This document shows positions 11,630 to 22,790 of a stretch of DNA of 64,000 bases, piece by piece (within the stretch, counting starts at the first letter, position 1; the number at the start of each line of letters is the position of its first letter). The stretch spans positions 672,970,484 through 673,034,483 of the forward strand of contig OZ010788.1 in NCBI GenBank assembly GCA_963932465.1. Reading direction: 5' to 3'. A program made the position numbers and the translations under genes. This DNA comes from Maratus speciosus (lineage: Eukaryota > Arthropoda > Arachnida > Araneae > Salticidae). The notes below the pieces were generated by a model that ran no database searches, had not been told where the DNA came from, and was given only the letters and a program-made list of their open reading frames with translations.

Positions 11630-11960
11630 AGATCAGTTTATTCTTCTCGAATAGCTTAAAAAATATTTCTCTCTATTCGGAAAGAGGAAATATATTATCT
11701 TCTAATCCATTCACACATCATTTGAATATATAAATGCCACGATCATTTTTGTTCGCCGTTTGTATGTTCTCTTCATAAAAAATCATGCTAAACTCTACTT
11801 AAATTCTTTTTTTGCCTCGAAAAAAGCATATTTTACTTTGAGTTATTAGCTATACTCGTTTATTTCCAGCTCGTTTGAGTTTCAAAAATGACCTCGCGTG
11901 ATTCTTTTTTGTTTTACATAGAAATATTTTATTTGAAGTATGTATATTCAAATATTTTAT
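11630..11960. repeat. Dispersed repeat N, copy 3
   Basis: This copy runs from CGGAAAGAGGAAATATATTA to CTCGCGTGATTCTTTTTTG. Repeat X begins about 50 bp after it, the same N-then-X order seen at 18335-18765. Confidence 0.7.
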
Positions 11961-12060
11961 TTCATGTATAATATTGTCATTAGGATATACTGAAAAGTAT
12001 TCTTTTTAGGTGTATTCGTAATAATAATCGTTCGGTGCAATTATATAAGTACGTAGTGTA

Positions 12061-12267
12061 CTGTTAAAAAAAATGGATTAAAATACGGGAATTGTACTGG
12101 CAATCGAGACGCCAGTACTATTTTACCCCGTAAATTCCAGAAAAACGGAAATTGTTTTGTAATTTATTGGGGAAAATTTCCGTAAAAACACTGAAATAGT
12201 ACTGGCATTTTGATTGCCAGTACAATTTCTGTATTTTAGTCAGTTTTTTTTTTCTTTTTTTTGACAG
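12061..12267. mobile_element. Palindromic MITE in repeat X, TGTA target duplication
   Basis: The left end CTGTTAAAAAAAATGGATTA is mirrored by a right end with a T-run and GACAG. Inner arms GTACTGGCAATCGAGACGCC and TTTTGATTGCCAGTAC are also inverted. TGTA flanks both sides (12057-12060 and 12268-12271). Related X copies at 24820 and 59474 lack it, which supports insertion. Its right ~45 bp became part of the downstream tandem unit. Confidence 0.8.
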
Positions 12268-12655
12268 TGTACGTCATCCAGTCCGTCCGGCTATCTGTCA
12301 GCATAGAACATCGCAAAAACTAGCGAGCCGGATGGTTTGAAATTTAATATATATAATCTTTGTAGAATTGTGTCGAGTTCTTTCAAATTTTATGAAAATC
12401 GAATCAAAACTTAAAAAGATATTGATAGAAGTTTTCTGTATTTTAGTCAGTTTTTTTTTTTTTTTTTTTGACAGTGTACGTCATCCAGTCCGTCCGGCTA
12501 TCTGTCAGCATAGAACATCGCAAAAACTAGCGAGCCGGATGGTTTGAAATTTAATATATATAATCTTTGTAGAATTGTGTCGAGTTCTTTCAAATTTTAT
12601 GAAAATCGAATCAAAACTTAAAAAGATATTGATAGAAGTTTTCTGTATTTTAGTC

Positions 12656-12705
<50 letters not shown>

Positions 12706-13101
12706 ACAGTGTACGTCATCCAGTCCGTCCGGCTATCTGTCAGCATAGAACATCGCAAAAACTAGCGAGCCGGATGGTTTGAAATTTAATATATATAATC
12801 TTTGTAGAATTGTGTCGAGTTCTTTCAAATTTTATGAAAATCGAATCAAAACTTAAAAAGATATTGATAGAAGTTTTCTGTATTTTAGTCAGTTTTTTTT
12901 TTTTTTTTTTTTTTTGACAGTGTACGTCATCCAGTCCGTCCGGCTATCTGTCAGCATAGAACATCGCAAAAACTAGCGAGCCGGATGGTTTGAAATTTAA
13001 TATATATAATCTTTGTAGAATTGTGTCGAGTTCTTTCAAATTTTATGAAAATCGAATCAAAACTTAAAAAGATATTGATAGAAGTTTTCTGTATTTTAGT
13101 C

Positions 13102-13132
<31 letters not shown>

Positions 13133-13537
13133 GACAGTGTACGTCATCCAGTCCGTCCGGCTATCTGTCAGCATAGAACATCGCAAAAACTAGCGAGCCG
13201 GATGGTTTGAAATTTAATATATATAATCTTTGTAGAATTGTGTCGAGTTCTTTCAAATTTTATGAAAATCGAATCAAAACTTAAAAAGATATTGATAGAA
13301 GTTTTCTGTATTTTAGTCAGTTTTTTTTTTTTTTTTTTTTTTTCTTTTTTTGACAGTGTACGTCATCCAGTCCGTCCGGCTATCTGTCAGCATAGAACAT
13401 CGCAAAAACTAGCGAGCCGGATGGTTTGAAATTTAATATATATAATCTTTGTAGAATTGTGTCGAGTTCTTTCAAATTTTATGAAAATCGAATCAAAACT
13501 TAAAAAGATATTGATAGAAGTTTTCTGTATTTTAGTC

Positions 13538-13570
<33 letters not shown>

Positions 13571-13755
13571 ACAGTGTACGTCATCCAGTCCGTCCGGCTA
13601 TCTGTCAGCATAGAACATCGCAAAAACTAGCGAGCCGGATGGTTTGAAATTTAATATATATAATCTTTGTAGAATTGTGTCGAGTTCTTTCAAATTTTAT
13701 GAAAATCGAATCAAAACTTAAAAAGATATTGATAGAAGTTTTCTGTATTTTAGTC

Positions 13756-13791
<36 letters not shown>

Positions 13792-13976
13792 ACAGTGTAC
13801 GTCATCCAGTCCGTCCGGCTATCTGTCAGCATAGAACATCGCAAAAACTAGCGAGCCGGATGGTTTGAAATTTAATATATATAATCTTTGTAGAATTGTG
13901 TCGAGTTCTTTCAAATTTTATGAAAATCGAATCAAAACTTAAAAAGATATTGATAGAAGTTTTCTGTATTTTAGTC

Positions 13977-14007
<31 letters not shown>

Positions 14008-14395
14008 GACAGTGTACGTCATCCAGTCCGTCCGGCTATCTGTCAGCATAGAACATCGCAAAAACTAGCGAGCCGGATGGTTTGAAATTTAATATATATA
14101 ATCTTTGTAGAATTGTGTCGAGTTCTTTCAAATTTTATGAAAATCGAATCAAAACTTAAAAAGATATTGATAGAAGTTTTCTGTATTTTAGTCAGTTTTT
14201 TTTTTTTTTGACAGTGTACGTCATCCAGTCCGTCCGGCTATCTGTCAGCATAGAACATCGCAAAAACTAGCGAACCGGATGATTTGAAATTTAATATATA
14301 TAATCTTTGTAGAATTGTGTCGAGTCCTTTCAAATTTTATGAAAATCGAATCAAAACTTAAAAAGATATTGATAGAAGTTTTCTTCATTCTATTC
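12225..14395. repeat. Ten-unit tandem array, 202-235 bp period
   Basis: The phrase GACAGTGTACGTCATCCAGT occurs at 12263, 12470, 12705, 12916, 13133, 13352, 13570, 13791, 14008 and 14210. Each unit joins the right tip of the MITE (TTCTGTATTTTAGTCAG, poly-T, GACAG) to the flanking X sequence ending ATTGATAGAAGT. Units 1-9 look identical outside the T tract. The last unit has substitutions (GAACCGGATGATT, GAGTCCTTTC). T-tract lengths are about 19, 19, 47, 23, 29, 31, 30, 33, 29 and 14, so nearly all length variation comes from slippage there. Confidence 0.95.
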
Positions 14396-14660
14396 AATCC
14401 TATCCTACGTCATGAATTCAATGCTATCCCATGATAGCTCATGGGTTGCTATGGTGATGGCGTCCTATTTAAGTGGGAGCCTATTATTTCCATATCACTG
14501 AGTTTAATATATGGAATGGTAGTAAATTTTTTATTCATGCATTGTTGTACAAGAGGGAAACAGCTATTGTACTAAGATCTGAATATTTATAAAACTAGTT
14601 ATAGTTTAAACGCAACCCATTTGCCACGTTTGACGTACCATATCCGACTTGTTTTCTTTT

Positions 14661-15430
14661 ACATTATTTTGTAGTATAGTGTAGGAGGTCTTCAATCCGT
14701 GTCTCACAGGACACTTTGTCCCACAAAGAATATTTTAGCTCCTTCCGTGTTATTTCAAATATTAAGAAACAAAACCATTTAAACAAACACCGCTATTGAA
14801 AAATACTTCTAAATCAGTTTATTAGAGCATCTTCCTTGTTAAAAGAAACAAAAAAGAAAATTTATGAGCCAAAGACAGATTATGAAGAACATTTCAATAC
14901 TTTCAGCCTTGAATAAGGTGAAAATGAAAGGTTTAAGAAAATTACAAACAAACACTCAGCAAATTTGGAAAAACACAATTTCTCCAAATACTCTCCATAG
15001 TCGCAAAGGCAGCCAAATTCTTTTGTGCTTTCATGCATACGATCTGTAGAACAACACGGTATTCTAAAATTGAAGGCAATTAGAAAATTCATAACACAAA
15101 TGCGCATAGATGAAATTGTACTCCTATAGTTTTACACAACACTTTATATTATTTCATATACTTTTATACACACCATATACATATATTAAACTAAAATTTA
15201 ATTAAGTTAAAAAATGCATAATGCATCTGAGAAACTGCTCTCCATAAACGGATATGTGTACTGTTATTAACGTAGCCCTGTATATCAGTTTATTTATATC
15301 CTACAAACGTCTTTTAGTATATACTAAGTATGGTAAATGTGGTAAATGGATAACTCCATTAAAAATGCTCATGTTGATACATTCCATTCCTATAGACAAC
15401 ATTTATTACGAATTCTTCCCTGTGCATTAC
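14661..15430. other. AT-rich stretch without genes
   Basis: There are short open frames on both strands, but none has a recognisable domain or codon structure. Part may belong to repeat V, whose continuation appears at 17190. Confidence 0.45.
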
Positions 15431-17189
15431 ACTCTAAATAAAAAGGAGTGACTATTCACTCTGGAGGAATGAATGATCACTCTATCGCAGAGTCGAATTA
15501 TGCCTAACCTCTTTAGAGTGGCTACTCTGAGCAAAAGTGTAATTGATGACTCTCTGAAAGAGTGAATATTCATTCTAAACAGGGAAGTCACTCTTTCGGA
15601 GGAGTGACTATTCACTCTTGTTAAAGGAGTGTGTTTTTTCACTCCTGGTAGGAGTCAATAGTCACTCTTTTATAGGTCTGAATGTTAATTTTTTTCTGCA
15701 GTGAATTATTTTTATATGCTTCTTTTATGAGCATTTTAAAAGAAGCACATCTTTTAGAGCAGGCAATGAAAATAGACACAAGCGCGGTAAAGATTGGAAT
15801 AAAATAGTTTATTGACAATATTTAATCATAGTTTGTAACACTAATTGAACTTTTAATGAAAAACAATTAAAGTTACATATGAATTAAATTAGATTACTCA
15901 CAGAAATAAAGTAAAATATTTCATGCCAATATTATCACTTATGTTTGCTTTCATTGCACACCTTATAAATATATGATAGTTTTAAAATACACATAAAGGC
16001 AAGTAATTAACCGAAATCCTAATCAGTTAATATTATTTTTTCTTTTCAGATACCCATTAAGTTATATTTAGTATTTTAATAATTCGCGTGATGTACGCTA
16101 ATTGCGTTCTTTTTTTTAATGTGTAATTCAAATTTTAAATATTTAAATCTCAGTATTCAGTGCCATTGAATTTAAATCTAATCTTGCAGAGTCCTATTCT
16201 TCTAAAATATGTTTAATTTTTCCACTTAAAAATCAATGCTCATCAAATGACATCTTTTTAAAATAAGTACTAAGCTTGATCTAAACATTAAGAATGTGAA
16301 CGTTTTTTTTTATATCATTGTTTTATTAAATATGAACATGGAGTCTAGAATTTTATATTCTCTGGAATATATCTATATTTTTCTTTTAAACATATTCCTT
16401 AATTTAATCATGGTTTCGAATTTTCTTCCGCTATGGCTGAAAAACGGACACTAATACAATGCATATTTATGGAACGACTTGATAAGCCATATTTAGTTTT
16501 ATTTTTTTTATTCCTGTGTATATTGTATTTTGTGAATATGGGCTAAATAAATTTCGTATGTTTTATAGGAAAAGATTGATCTAGGAAATAGAAAAAAAAA
16601 AGAAGGAAATATAAAAATAAAAGAAATGACTACATATGTACTGTTCTTATTGTTTGAAAAAAACTTTTTTAATGTGAAAAGTAGTTATTTATCTCTTTAA
16701 TTATATTCAATCTTATATTATATAAATTATACTATGAACTTAAAAAAAATATATACTAAAGCAGATTTATCTATAAATATCAGGCATTAAAAACACATTA
16801 TTTCAATGCTTAAATATCATATTTTATTTGCTTAGAGCCATTAATTTCGTTTATAATAAACCTAGAAAATGCGTTTACAATAGAGGGAAATTTAATAACT
16901 AATTCAGAATGTCTGTAATTAAATGTTTGATTAAGATCATAAACAGCAAAAAAATGCCTGCATGCAATTCTAAAAAAAAAAAAAAAATACCAATTAGAAA
17001 AACACTAAAAATAACAATTAGTATTTTATAATTGTATTATTAAACAACAACAAACTACAATAGATGAATTAAATGCATTATTAGATTTAACAACTTCAAA
17101 GTGAATTTTTATAAAATTCACTCCAAAAAAAGTGAAAAGTCCTGTCACTCTTTCAAGGAATGAAAATTCACTCCTCCTAATTTTAGAGT
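15431..17189. mobile_element. TIR element with GAGTGA/TCACTC palindrome cluster
   Basis: The ends are ACTCTAAATAAAAAGGAGTG at left and CACTCCTCCTAATTTTAGAGT at right, an inverted pair. The left 240 bp is packed with short palindromes such as GAGTGACTATTCACTC and GAGTGAATATTCATTC. The right flank continues repeat V (ATCTTTAAAATTTATA), which supports insertion into V. The 1.76-kb interior is AT-rich with no transposase. Confidence 0.6.
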
Positions 17190-17465
17190 ATATCTTTAAA
17201 ATTTATACCCTCCATGTAATATGCAAAAATTTAGTTTTACTTAAAAACGCATACCACAAACAACTGTAAACGCACTTCCAGCAATTACAGCTCATTAACA
17301 CTATTGGTACCGAATTTCTTTGTCTACTCCCTGTAACTGAACAATAAATGATACGCACAACTTACTTTGCAGTAAATATTTTGTAGTGTACGGCGGTAAC
17401 TTAAATCATTATGTTTGAAATAGTGTAATATCCCTAAAATACGCTGCAAACGATTTACAAATTAA
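17190..17465. repeat. Dispersed repeat V, copy 2
   Basis: It matches 5777-6060 in order: ATCTTTAAAATTTATA, CATACCACAAACAACTGTAA, ACGCACTTCCAGCAATTAC and TTTGAAATAGTGTAATATC. Confidence 0.6.
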
Positions 17466-17735
17466 GGTGTAGAAGAGCAGAACGGCTTGCTTCCTGTCAC
17501 GTGCCGATAGTCATAGATGGAATATGGAAGTACTGCTCAGTGTGATTTTTTTTTTGTACTTCGCATATTTTCCAGTGACATTTAAGCAGCCGTTTCTTTA
17601 GAGTTATAGATAGGATTTAGAAAAGATCTTGTTGTCGGCGTCTCCCCTTTCATTTTACGTTAGTGTTTCAACTTATGATTTCTTTATCGTTGACTGAACT
17701 GCTATGTCCCACTACCCTAGCTTTTACAGTAGATT
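17466..17735. other. Short stretch, nothing identified
   Basis: No repeat partner in this window and no plausible gene were found. Confidence 0.4.
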
Positions 17736-17739
17736 TTAA

Positions 17740-18268
17740 CCCTTTATGTACTGAATTATGAATTCATGAAAGTTTTATCATATGAAGCATTTTCCGTGAA
17801 CTGTTTAAACTACATTACAAGGTGTCTATAATCATTTAATAAATTTTAGAAGGACTTTTAGAAGGATTGGAGGATTTAGAAGGATTCGTTAAATTTGAAT
17901 TTATAGGAATTTTGTGCACTATTTATAAATCCAATCAATCTTTTATTTTAAATATTTTTCTTAGTATTTTGTAGAATGAGGAAATTTACAAATGTAATGT
18001 TCTTACAATAGGAATATAGAAATATTTCCGAATTGAAAAATTCCCCCCTCCTCCCCCAACGCCAAGAAAGCTAAAAAGATGCAAAGGCAAAAGAAATCAT
18101 CCTTTTAAAACTATTTTTGTTTTGTGTAACAGATAATGTTTTTGGAACAAAATTAAGTAATGTGTCTCTAACTCATTCTAAACTGTATAACAACTAATCG
18201 ATCTATTAAATGAATTTTATAACAAGTTATTTTAATGGTACTTATAAGTACCGTCAGTAGATAAAGGG
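17740..18268. mobile_element. piggyBac-type non-autonomous element, 529 bp
   Basis: TTAA flanks both ends (17736-17739 and 18269-18272). The ends are CCCTTTATGTACTGA and TCAGTAGATAAAGGG, an inverted pair starting with the CCC typical of piggyBac termini. Just inside the right end is the self-complementary GGTACTTATAAGTACC. Its right half, read in reverse, matches the element starting at 26411 (CAGTTTAGAATG, CTTTGCATCTTTTTAGCTTT). No transposase is encoded. Confidence 0.88.
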
Positions 18269-18329
18269 TTAAATAAATTGTTTTTCTTGTTAATTTGAGT
18301 CGTGAATACTGTTTAAGTGACGGCCTGAA

Positions 18330-18765
18330 GGTTGTCAAAGAAAATATCCTTTTCTTTGGAAAGGTTAAAAATATCCTATAAAGTTTTATTCAGAAAGAAG
18401 AAATATGCTCTGTTATAATCCATTCAAACACCATTTGAATATGTAAATGATCATTTTCTTCGCCTTTTTTATGTTCATTCTCTTAAAAAAAATGGCTATA
18501 CTCCACTCAAATCTTCTTTTTCTCGAATAAAAGCATATTTTAAATTTTACTTTGAGTCGTGAGGTATTTATTGTTCATTTCCAGCTTGTTTGAGTTTGAA
18601 AAGTAATTTCGTGAGATTTCTTTTTGTTTCATGCAGAAATATTTTTATTAAGATTGTATTTTCTATACTCTTACGAGAATTCTAAAAAAATTTTCTTTAT
18701 CTTTTTAGGTGCGTTCGTAATTTAAATATTGCGCGGCAGCGCAATACTTATTTATTTCCAGTGTC
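18330..18765. repeat. Dispersed repeat N, copy 4, followed by an X 5' fragment
   Basis: Bases 18335-18650 match the other N copies (GGAAAGGTTAAAAATATCCT, CACCATTTGAATATGTAAAT, AAGCATATTTTAAATTTTAC). From 18705, TTTTTAGGTGCGTTCGTAAT is the start of X, which stops after about 60 bp. Confidence 0.7.
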
Positions 18766-19365
18766 ACTTCTGAATGTTAATTTAACATAGAAAAGCCTAT
18801 GGAGCTCATGCATAACTTTTTGACTTTTTCTTCCCACCTTTTTGTCCCTGATGCCACAATTTTTTTATTCTTCGCTAATTCTAATAATATTATAAATTTA
18901 AAGTGTAAAAACGTTTGCCTGATGTCAGAGTCAAAACGGATGATAAAATGCCTTTGCATATGGGTTGATTATAACCCAGAAAATAGCACAGGCTATGTTT
19001 TATTTATATAATTCAAATATTTTCTTAATAATTATAAATTTCGCTATTTTTGTTGAGAATCAATGTACATTTTCCTATAAAATTCAAATTTATTTCTTCA
19101 TTGTTGCAAAAATTCAAAAGTTGTAATAAATATTTGTCTACAGCAATTAATTTTCAGTTAAAATATTTCCACGTGCAAAAATGCAATTGAAATAATTTTT
19201 TTAAAGAATTAAAAACAAGATGAATATGGCGTCATAGTGGAAATAAAAATGACATTTTCAAACATTTGTTAGTAATACAAAGTGCATTAATTTGATTTAA
19301 TACAGGAAACAGGTGAACTTTACGTCAAACTTAAAACAAAAATTTGAAATATATTTTAACGATAT
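18766..19365. other. AT-rich stretch without genes
   Basis: Small frames on both strands overlap each other and carry no recognisable domain. Confidence 0.45.
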
Positions 19366-20160
19366 CTATATTATAAAGGACAAACCTATCTGTGCGTAAC
19401 GCATACGTCATTTTGCGAATGGCAACACTTTGAAATTTGAAATAAAATTTTGGTTTTGCAATTTCCTCTACTGCAAATTTTTAAACTTCAAAAAATAGCA
19501 CATTTTGAATTTTTACACCGTCGCATAAGGAAAAAAATACTCTTTTAAATGCAATTTGTTTGAAAGCTGTATCTCAAATTATTTTTGAGATATTAATTTT
19601 TTTGTAGTTTTTAATACCATTTTTCTTATCATAGCAACAAAAGTACCTCCTTTTTATTGAAAGTCATTGAAAGTAAACGGAAAATAGTCGAAAATAAGAG
19701 ATACTGTGTCTTTTTGTTGCCATTTTCTCATAAAACTTGAAAAAAAAAAGTTGAAATTAAAATATGGGCTATGTCAAGAATATTGTCTTTTATTCCGTGA
19801 TAATGACGTCATATGCACACTTTTCTATAGACGAAGTTTAAGATTCGATTGTAAAAGTGGATTGCTTTAGCGGATGCAAATGAAGTCATTTTATAAAAAA
19901 GCGTGTAGTATTTTAATTCTTAAACCTGAATTATGTTTTGTAGAAGTGCGTCATTTTCACAGCCCAGCTGCTTTGAAATTCTTCACAAGTGAAAATGCTT
20001 CACTTTTAAAAATAATGTAATCGAAATCACATACTGATGAAACGCAATGTTTTACAGAAATTTAGAGTGTCTTTATAAAAGAGAGATGACATGCAAATAA
20101 TAGCGATTTATATTACAGAAATTGACGATTCTCGCCTGAATGGATTTGCTTCGCCGAGCT
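19366..20160. repeat. Dispersed repeat R, copy 1 (Helitron-like start)
   Basis: It begins TCTATATTATAAAGGACAAA directly after an A, and shares TGACGTCATTTT-like, GAATGGCAACACTT, ACCGTCGCATA and TTTTTGTTGCCATTTTC segments with 21199-21866 and 53580-54290. A 5' TC start after A and a GAGCTAG end near 20160 recall Helitrons, but no terminal hairpin is convincing. Confidence 0.5.
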
Positions 20161-21198
20161 AGACAAGCAAACAAATAATTCGTGGTTTAAAATAATATCG
20201 TGTTCCTGAAGTTTTTGTCAAAACTTCTCTCGAATAATAAAATTTTAATGCTATTCCTTAGGACATTCTACTATAATTTTATCAAAGTAACATAATTTGC
20301 TTAATTTAATTTTACCTAATTTTTTATAATCTATATATTCAAAACACAAGTGTGTTTTTAGTCATCTTTCTGCTGAATCAATTTTACTAATTTTTTTTTT
20401 TTTTTTTTAACTGAAAGCTCTTCTTTTGTAGATGGGATCGCACTATCTGTTTTTTTTTTTTTTTTTAAATATCCCCACTTTTATATTTTAATTTTAAAAA
20501 GTATTTTATGAAATTTCTTCAAAGTGATCAAAATTAGATAGCTTTCGTTATTGCAGACAAGAGATAAATAATGAGGTATTTTTAACATTATTCATTCTAT
20601 TTTCTGATAAAAATTCAAAATTGTTGATAAAAATTGTTGTATAGGGTTTAGTGGCTCAAACTCCCATTAGAAGCAGAATATTACATTAGGGGCATAATAA
20701 CGGAAAACGACATACTGCTTTTGAAAACACGCATTTTTCCTCATAAATTTTCTATATTGTTTTTCTTTCTGCATGTGTACTGTTACTAAGTTTCAGACAC
20801 TAGGCGAAATGCTTATTTAAGTGAAAATGAAGTCATATTTAAAAGAAAACGATCATTTTCTTAGATAAAACTAAACATTTTAACACAAATGCGTCTAAAA
20901 AACATAAATTACGGAAATTTTTACTCTCCGGAATTGATATTAGAATCTCAAGTAAAGAGTGCGTTTGTTCACATAAAATATGTTGCTGACAATCGGGACT
21001 TCAAGTTTTGAGTTAAAAAGATTTTTAAATGATCAAACAAAATACAATTTAAAAAAAAAATTATGAATATGGATATGAGAAGTGCGTATGCAAATTTTGA
21101 GAAGGTGAAAATTGCTGTTTTTCCTCCGGAAATCCAAGCATAAGAGACTCGATAACCACATCCTAATAACTGATCTTTATTATATTTTACTGATTCAG
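20161..21198. other. AT-rich stretch with poly-T tracts
   Basis: Two poly-T runs lie near 20392 and 20449. A frame at 20969-21247 on the minus strand has no recognisable domain. No gene is supported. Confidence 0.45.
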
Positions 21199-21866
21199 TA
21201 TCTATATTATAAAGAACAAACTTATATGTGCGAAATGCTGACGTCATTTTATGGATGGCAACATTGCGAATGGCAACACTTCACGATCAAATTTCGGTGT
21301 TGAAATTTTCGCTACTGCAATTTTTTAATCTTCTCACCATCGTACATTTTCAATTTTCGTTGCATAGGAAAAAAAAATTACTTTCAAATGCAATTTGATT
21401 AAAAACTGTATTCATTGACTGATGTATTATATTTCCTAAAATAATTTTTAAGCATGATTTGCCGATTTCAATACAAAATAATAATAAATATTTTTCACAT
21501 AAAGCAACAAACATTGTTCAGCATTTGTTTCTGACTATTTTTGCATAACGAAATTAATACTTCCTTTATAAAGAAATAAAGGAATAATATTAAAAAACGA
21601 CCAATCTAACATATTTGTGAAGGACAAATTAGCAAAATTTATACTTATTTTATAAACAAATAAAAGAATAATATTAAAAAAAAACACAAATCTAACATAT
21701 TTGTAATCGTGCAATTTAAATTTTTAGATCACCAAATAGGATTTTTTTTTTTTTTTTCAAATGGAATTTGTTCGCAAAGCTCATCTCAGTTTACTGATTG
21801 TCTACGGTTTTAAAAACAATTTTAAAGCATTAAATATATTTTAATTTATCTATATCGCGCCGAGCT
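21199..21866. repeat. Dispersed repeat R, copy 2
   Basis: It starts TCTATATTATAAAGAACAAA after an A and carries GCTGACGTCATTTTATGGAT and GAATGGCAACACTTCACGAT. It ends near CGCCGAGCTCG, similar to the CGCCGAGCTAG end of copy 1. The Penelope-like remnant follows directly. Confidence 0.5.
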
Positions 21867-22449
21867 CGATTACGAAAAATTAATCCGTTTTCCCTTAAAA
21901 CAAAATAAAGAGTTCAACATTTTCTTACGGCTAATATTATCCACTTTACAACCATTATCCACTTTACAATATTTTCCTGGTTTCTTCGAACGTTTAAAAT
22001 ATAAACTCAATAAATTCAATATCTTCCTAGTCGCAAAACCATCCATGAAAATAAAAAATATAGTATGCAAGAAAATAGATCAAATTGAGTCCAACCAATT
22101 AGCAGGAGTATACGAAATACCTTTCACCAAAGAAGATGGAACAAAGCAGTTTTATATAGGTATGACAAGCAGAAAACTTAAAACTAGAATCAAAGAACAT
22201 ATAGCAGACATCAAATACAATAGAAGAACCACAGCTTTGGCCAGATTATGCAGCGAAGAACCTTTACAGATTGAATTTAAAAATAGCAAATTAATTTATC
22301 CATCAAGATTTTATTTACCATCCATAGTCCGAGAATCAATAGAAATATTTTTACGCAACGAGAATATTTGCAATGATTCTGTGTCCCTTGATTTACCTAG
22401 AATTTGGAAAGAGATACTAAGTAATTGTAGAAACAATAGTAAAAATTAA
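21867..22449 (+). pseudogene. Penelope-like element, 5'-truncated, GIY-YIG endonuclease end
   Basis: The frame is open from about 21826 to the stop at 22447-22449; an internal ATG at 22045 gives a 134-residue piece. From residue 21 of that piece comes AGVYEI, then FYIGMTSRKLKTRIKEH, the GIY-YIG nuclease pattern with its Tyr, Arg and His-bearing segments. A later IRESIEIFLRNEN-like stretch (written here VRESIEIFLRNEN) carries the conserved Glu. Penelope-like retroelements have this nuclease C-terminal to a reverse transcriptase, where it nicks target DNA. The reverse transcriptase is missing. The upstream codons (KPSMKIKNIVCKKID) fit the linker that precedes the nuclease in this family. A free-standing GIY-YIG gene is less likely given the truncation and repeat context. 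Confidence 0.8.
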
Positions 22450-22790
22450 TCCACACTCGCAAATAGCCAAGTTAATTTTATTTTATTTTATGTTTTGCAA
22501 TGTTTTTCAGTATGCTTGATGTCTCGTGACATTGTTTACCATGTTGTTTTTAAATTATGTGAAAATTAATCTACGCTCGCAATAGCTAATTTAATTTTTA
22601 TTTTATTTTATGGTTGCAATATTTTCATTATGCTTCATGTCTCGTGACATTGTTTACTATATTATTGTTTTTAAGTTATGTGAAAATATTTTCTATTATG
22701 ATTGATTTTGAAAATGTCGCCGATTGTGCGATGAAACGATCGTAAGTCTTAATAAAGATATTCTATCACTTTTTATAGCATTATTTAACT
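22450..22790 (+). repeat. Penelope-like element 3' region with an internal ~120-bp duplication
   Basis: Two direct copies run 22438-22561 and 22560-22682. Both contain TCG CAA-ATAGC, ATTTTATTTTATG, CATGTCTCGTGACATTGTTTA-like phrases (GATGTCTCGTGACATTG and CATGTCTCGTGACATTG) and end with TTATGTGAAAAT. A tail with GCGATGAAACGATCGTAAGT and AATAAAGATATTC follows, a plausible element end with a polyadenylation-like signal. Confidence 0.7.

Larger units (their letters stand above)
12008..14660. repeat. Repeat X, copy 1, expanded by internal tandem amplification
   Basis: X begins TTTTAGGTG(T/C)(A/G)TTCGTAA and ends near CGACTTGTTT, as in the copy at 59474-60575. This copy carries a palindromic MITE near its left end and a ten-unit array. 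Its unique right part (14397-14660) matches 60296-60575 through TCCTA, CTACGTCATGAATT, AACAGCTATTG and ACTAGTTATAGT. No protein is encoded. Confidence 0.75.

Noticed and set aside
13238..13844. Lysine-rich frames in the tandem array
   Set aside because: The poly-lysine is the complement of the poly-T tract in each unit. Identical frames repeat with the array period.
12225..14395. CRISPR-like array
   Set aside because: Units are long, contiguous and nearly identical, with no short repeats separated by unique spacers. The window is eukaryotic in character.
19366..20160. Confident Helitron call for repeat R
   Set aside because: The TC start after A is present, but no 3' hairpin with CTRR followed by T is shared by the copies, so it is left as a dispersed repeat.
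20969..21303. Frames of 63-92 codons on both strands
   Set aside because: They overlap each other, one extends into repeat R, and neither has recognisable features.
22690..22790. Hammerhead ribozyme in the Penelope-like 3' tail
   Set aside because: GCGATGAAACGATCG and GTAAGTC are suggestive, but the conserved CUGAUGA and GAAA core is not in the right arrangement by eye.
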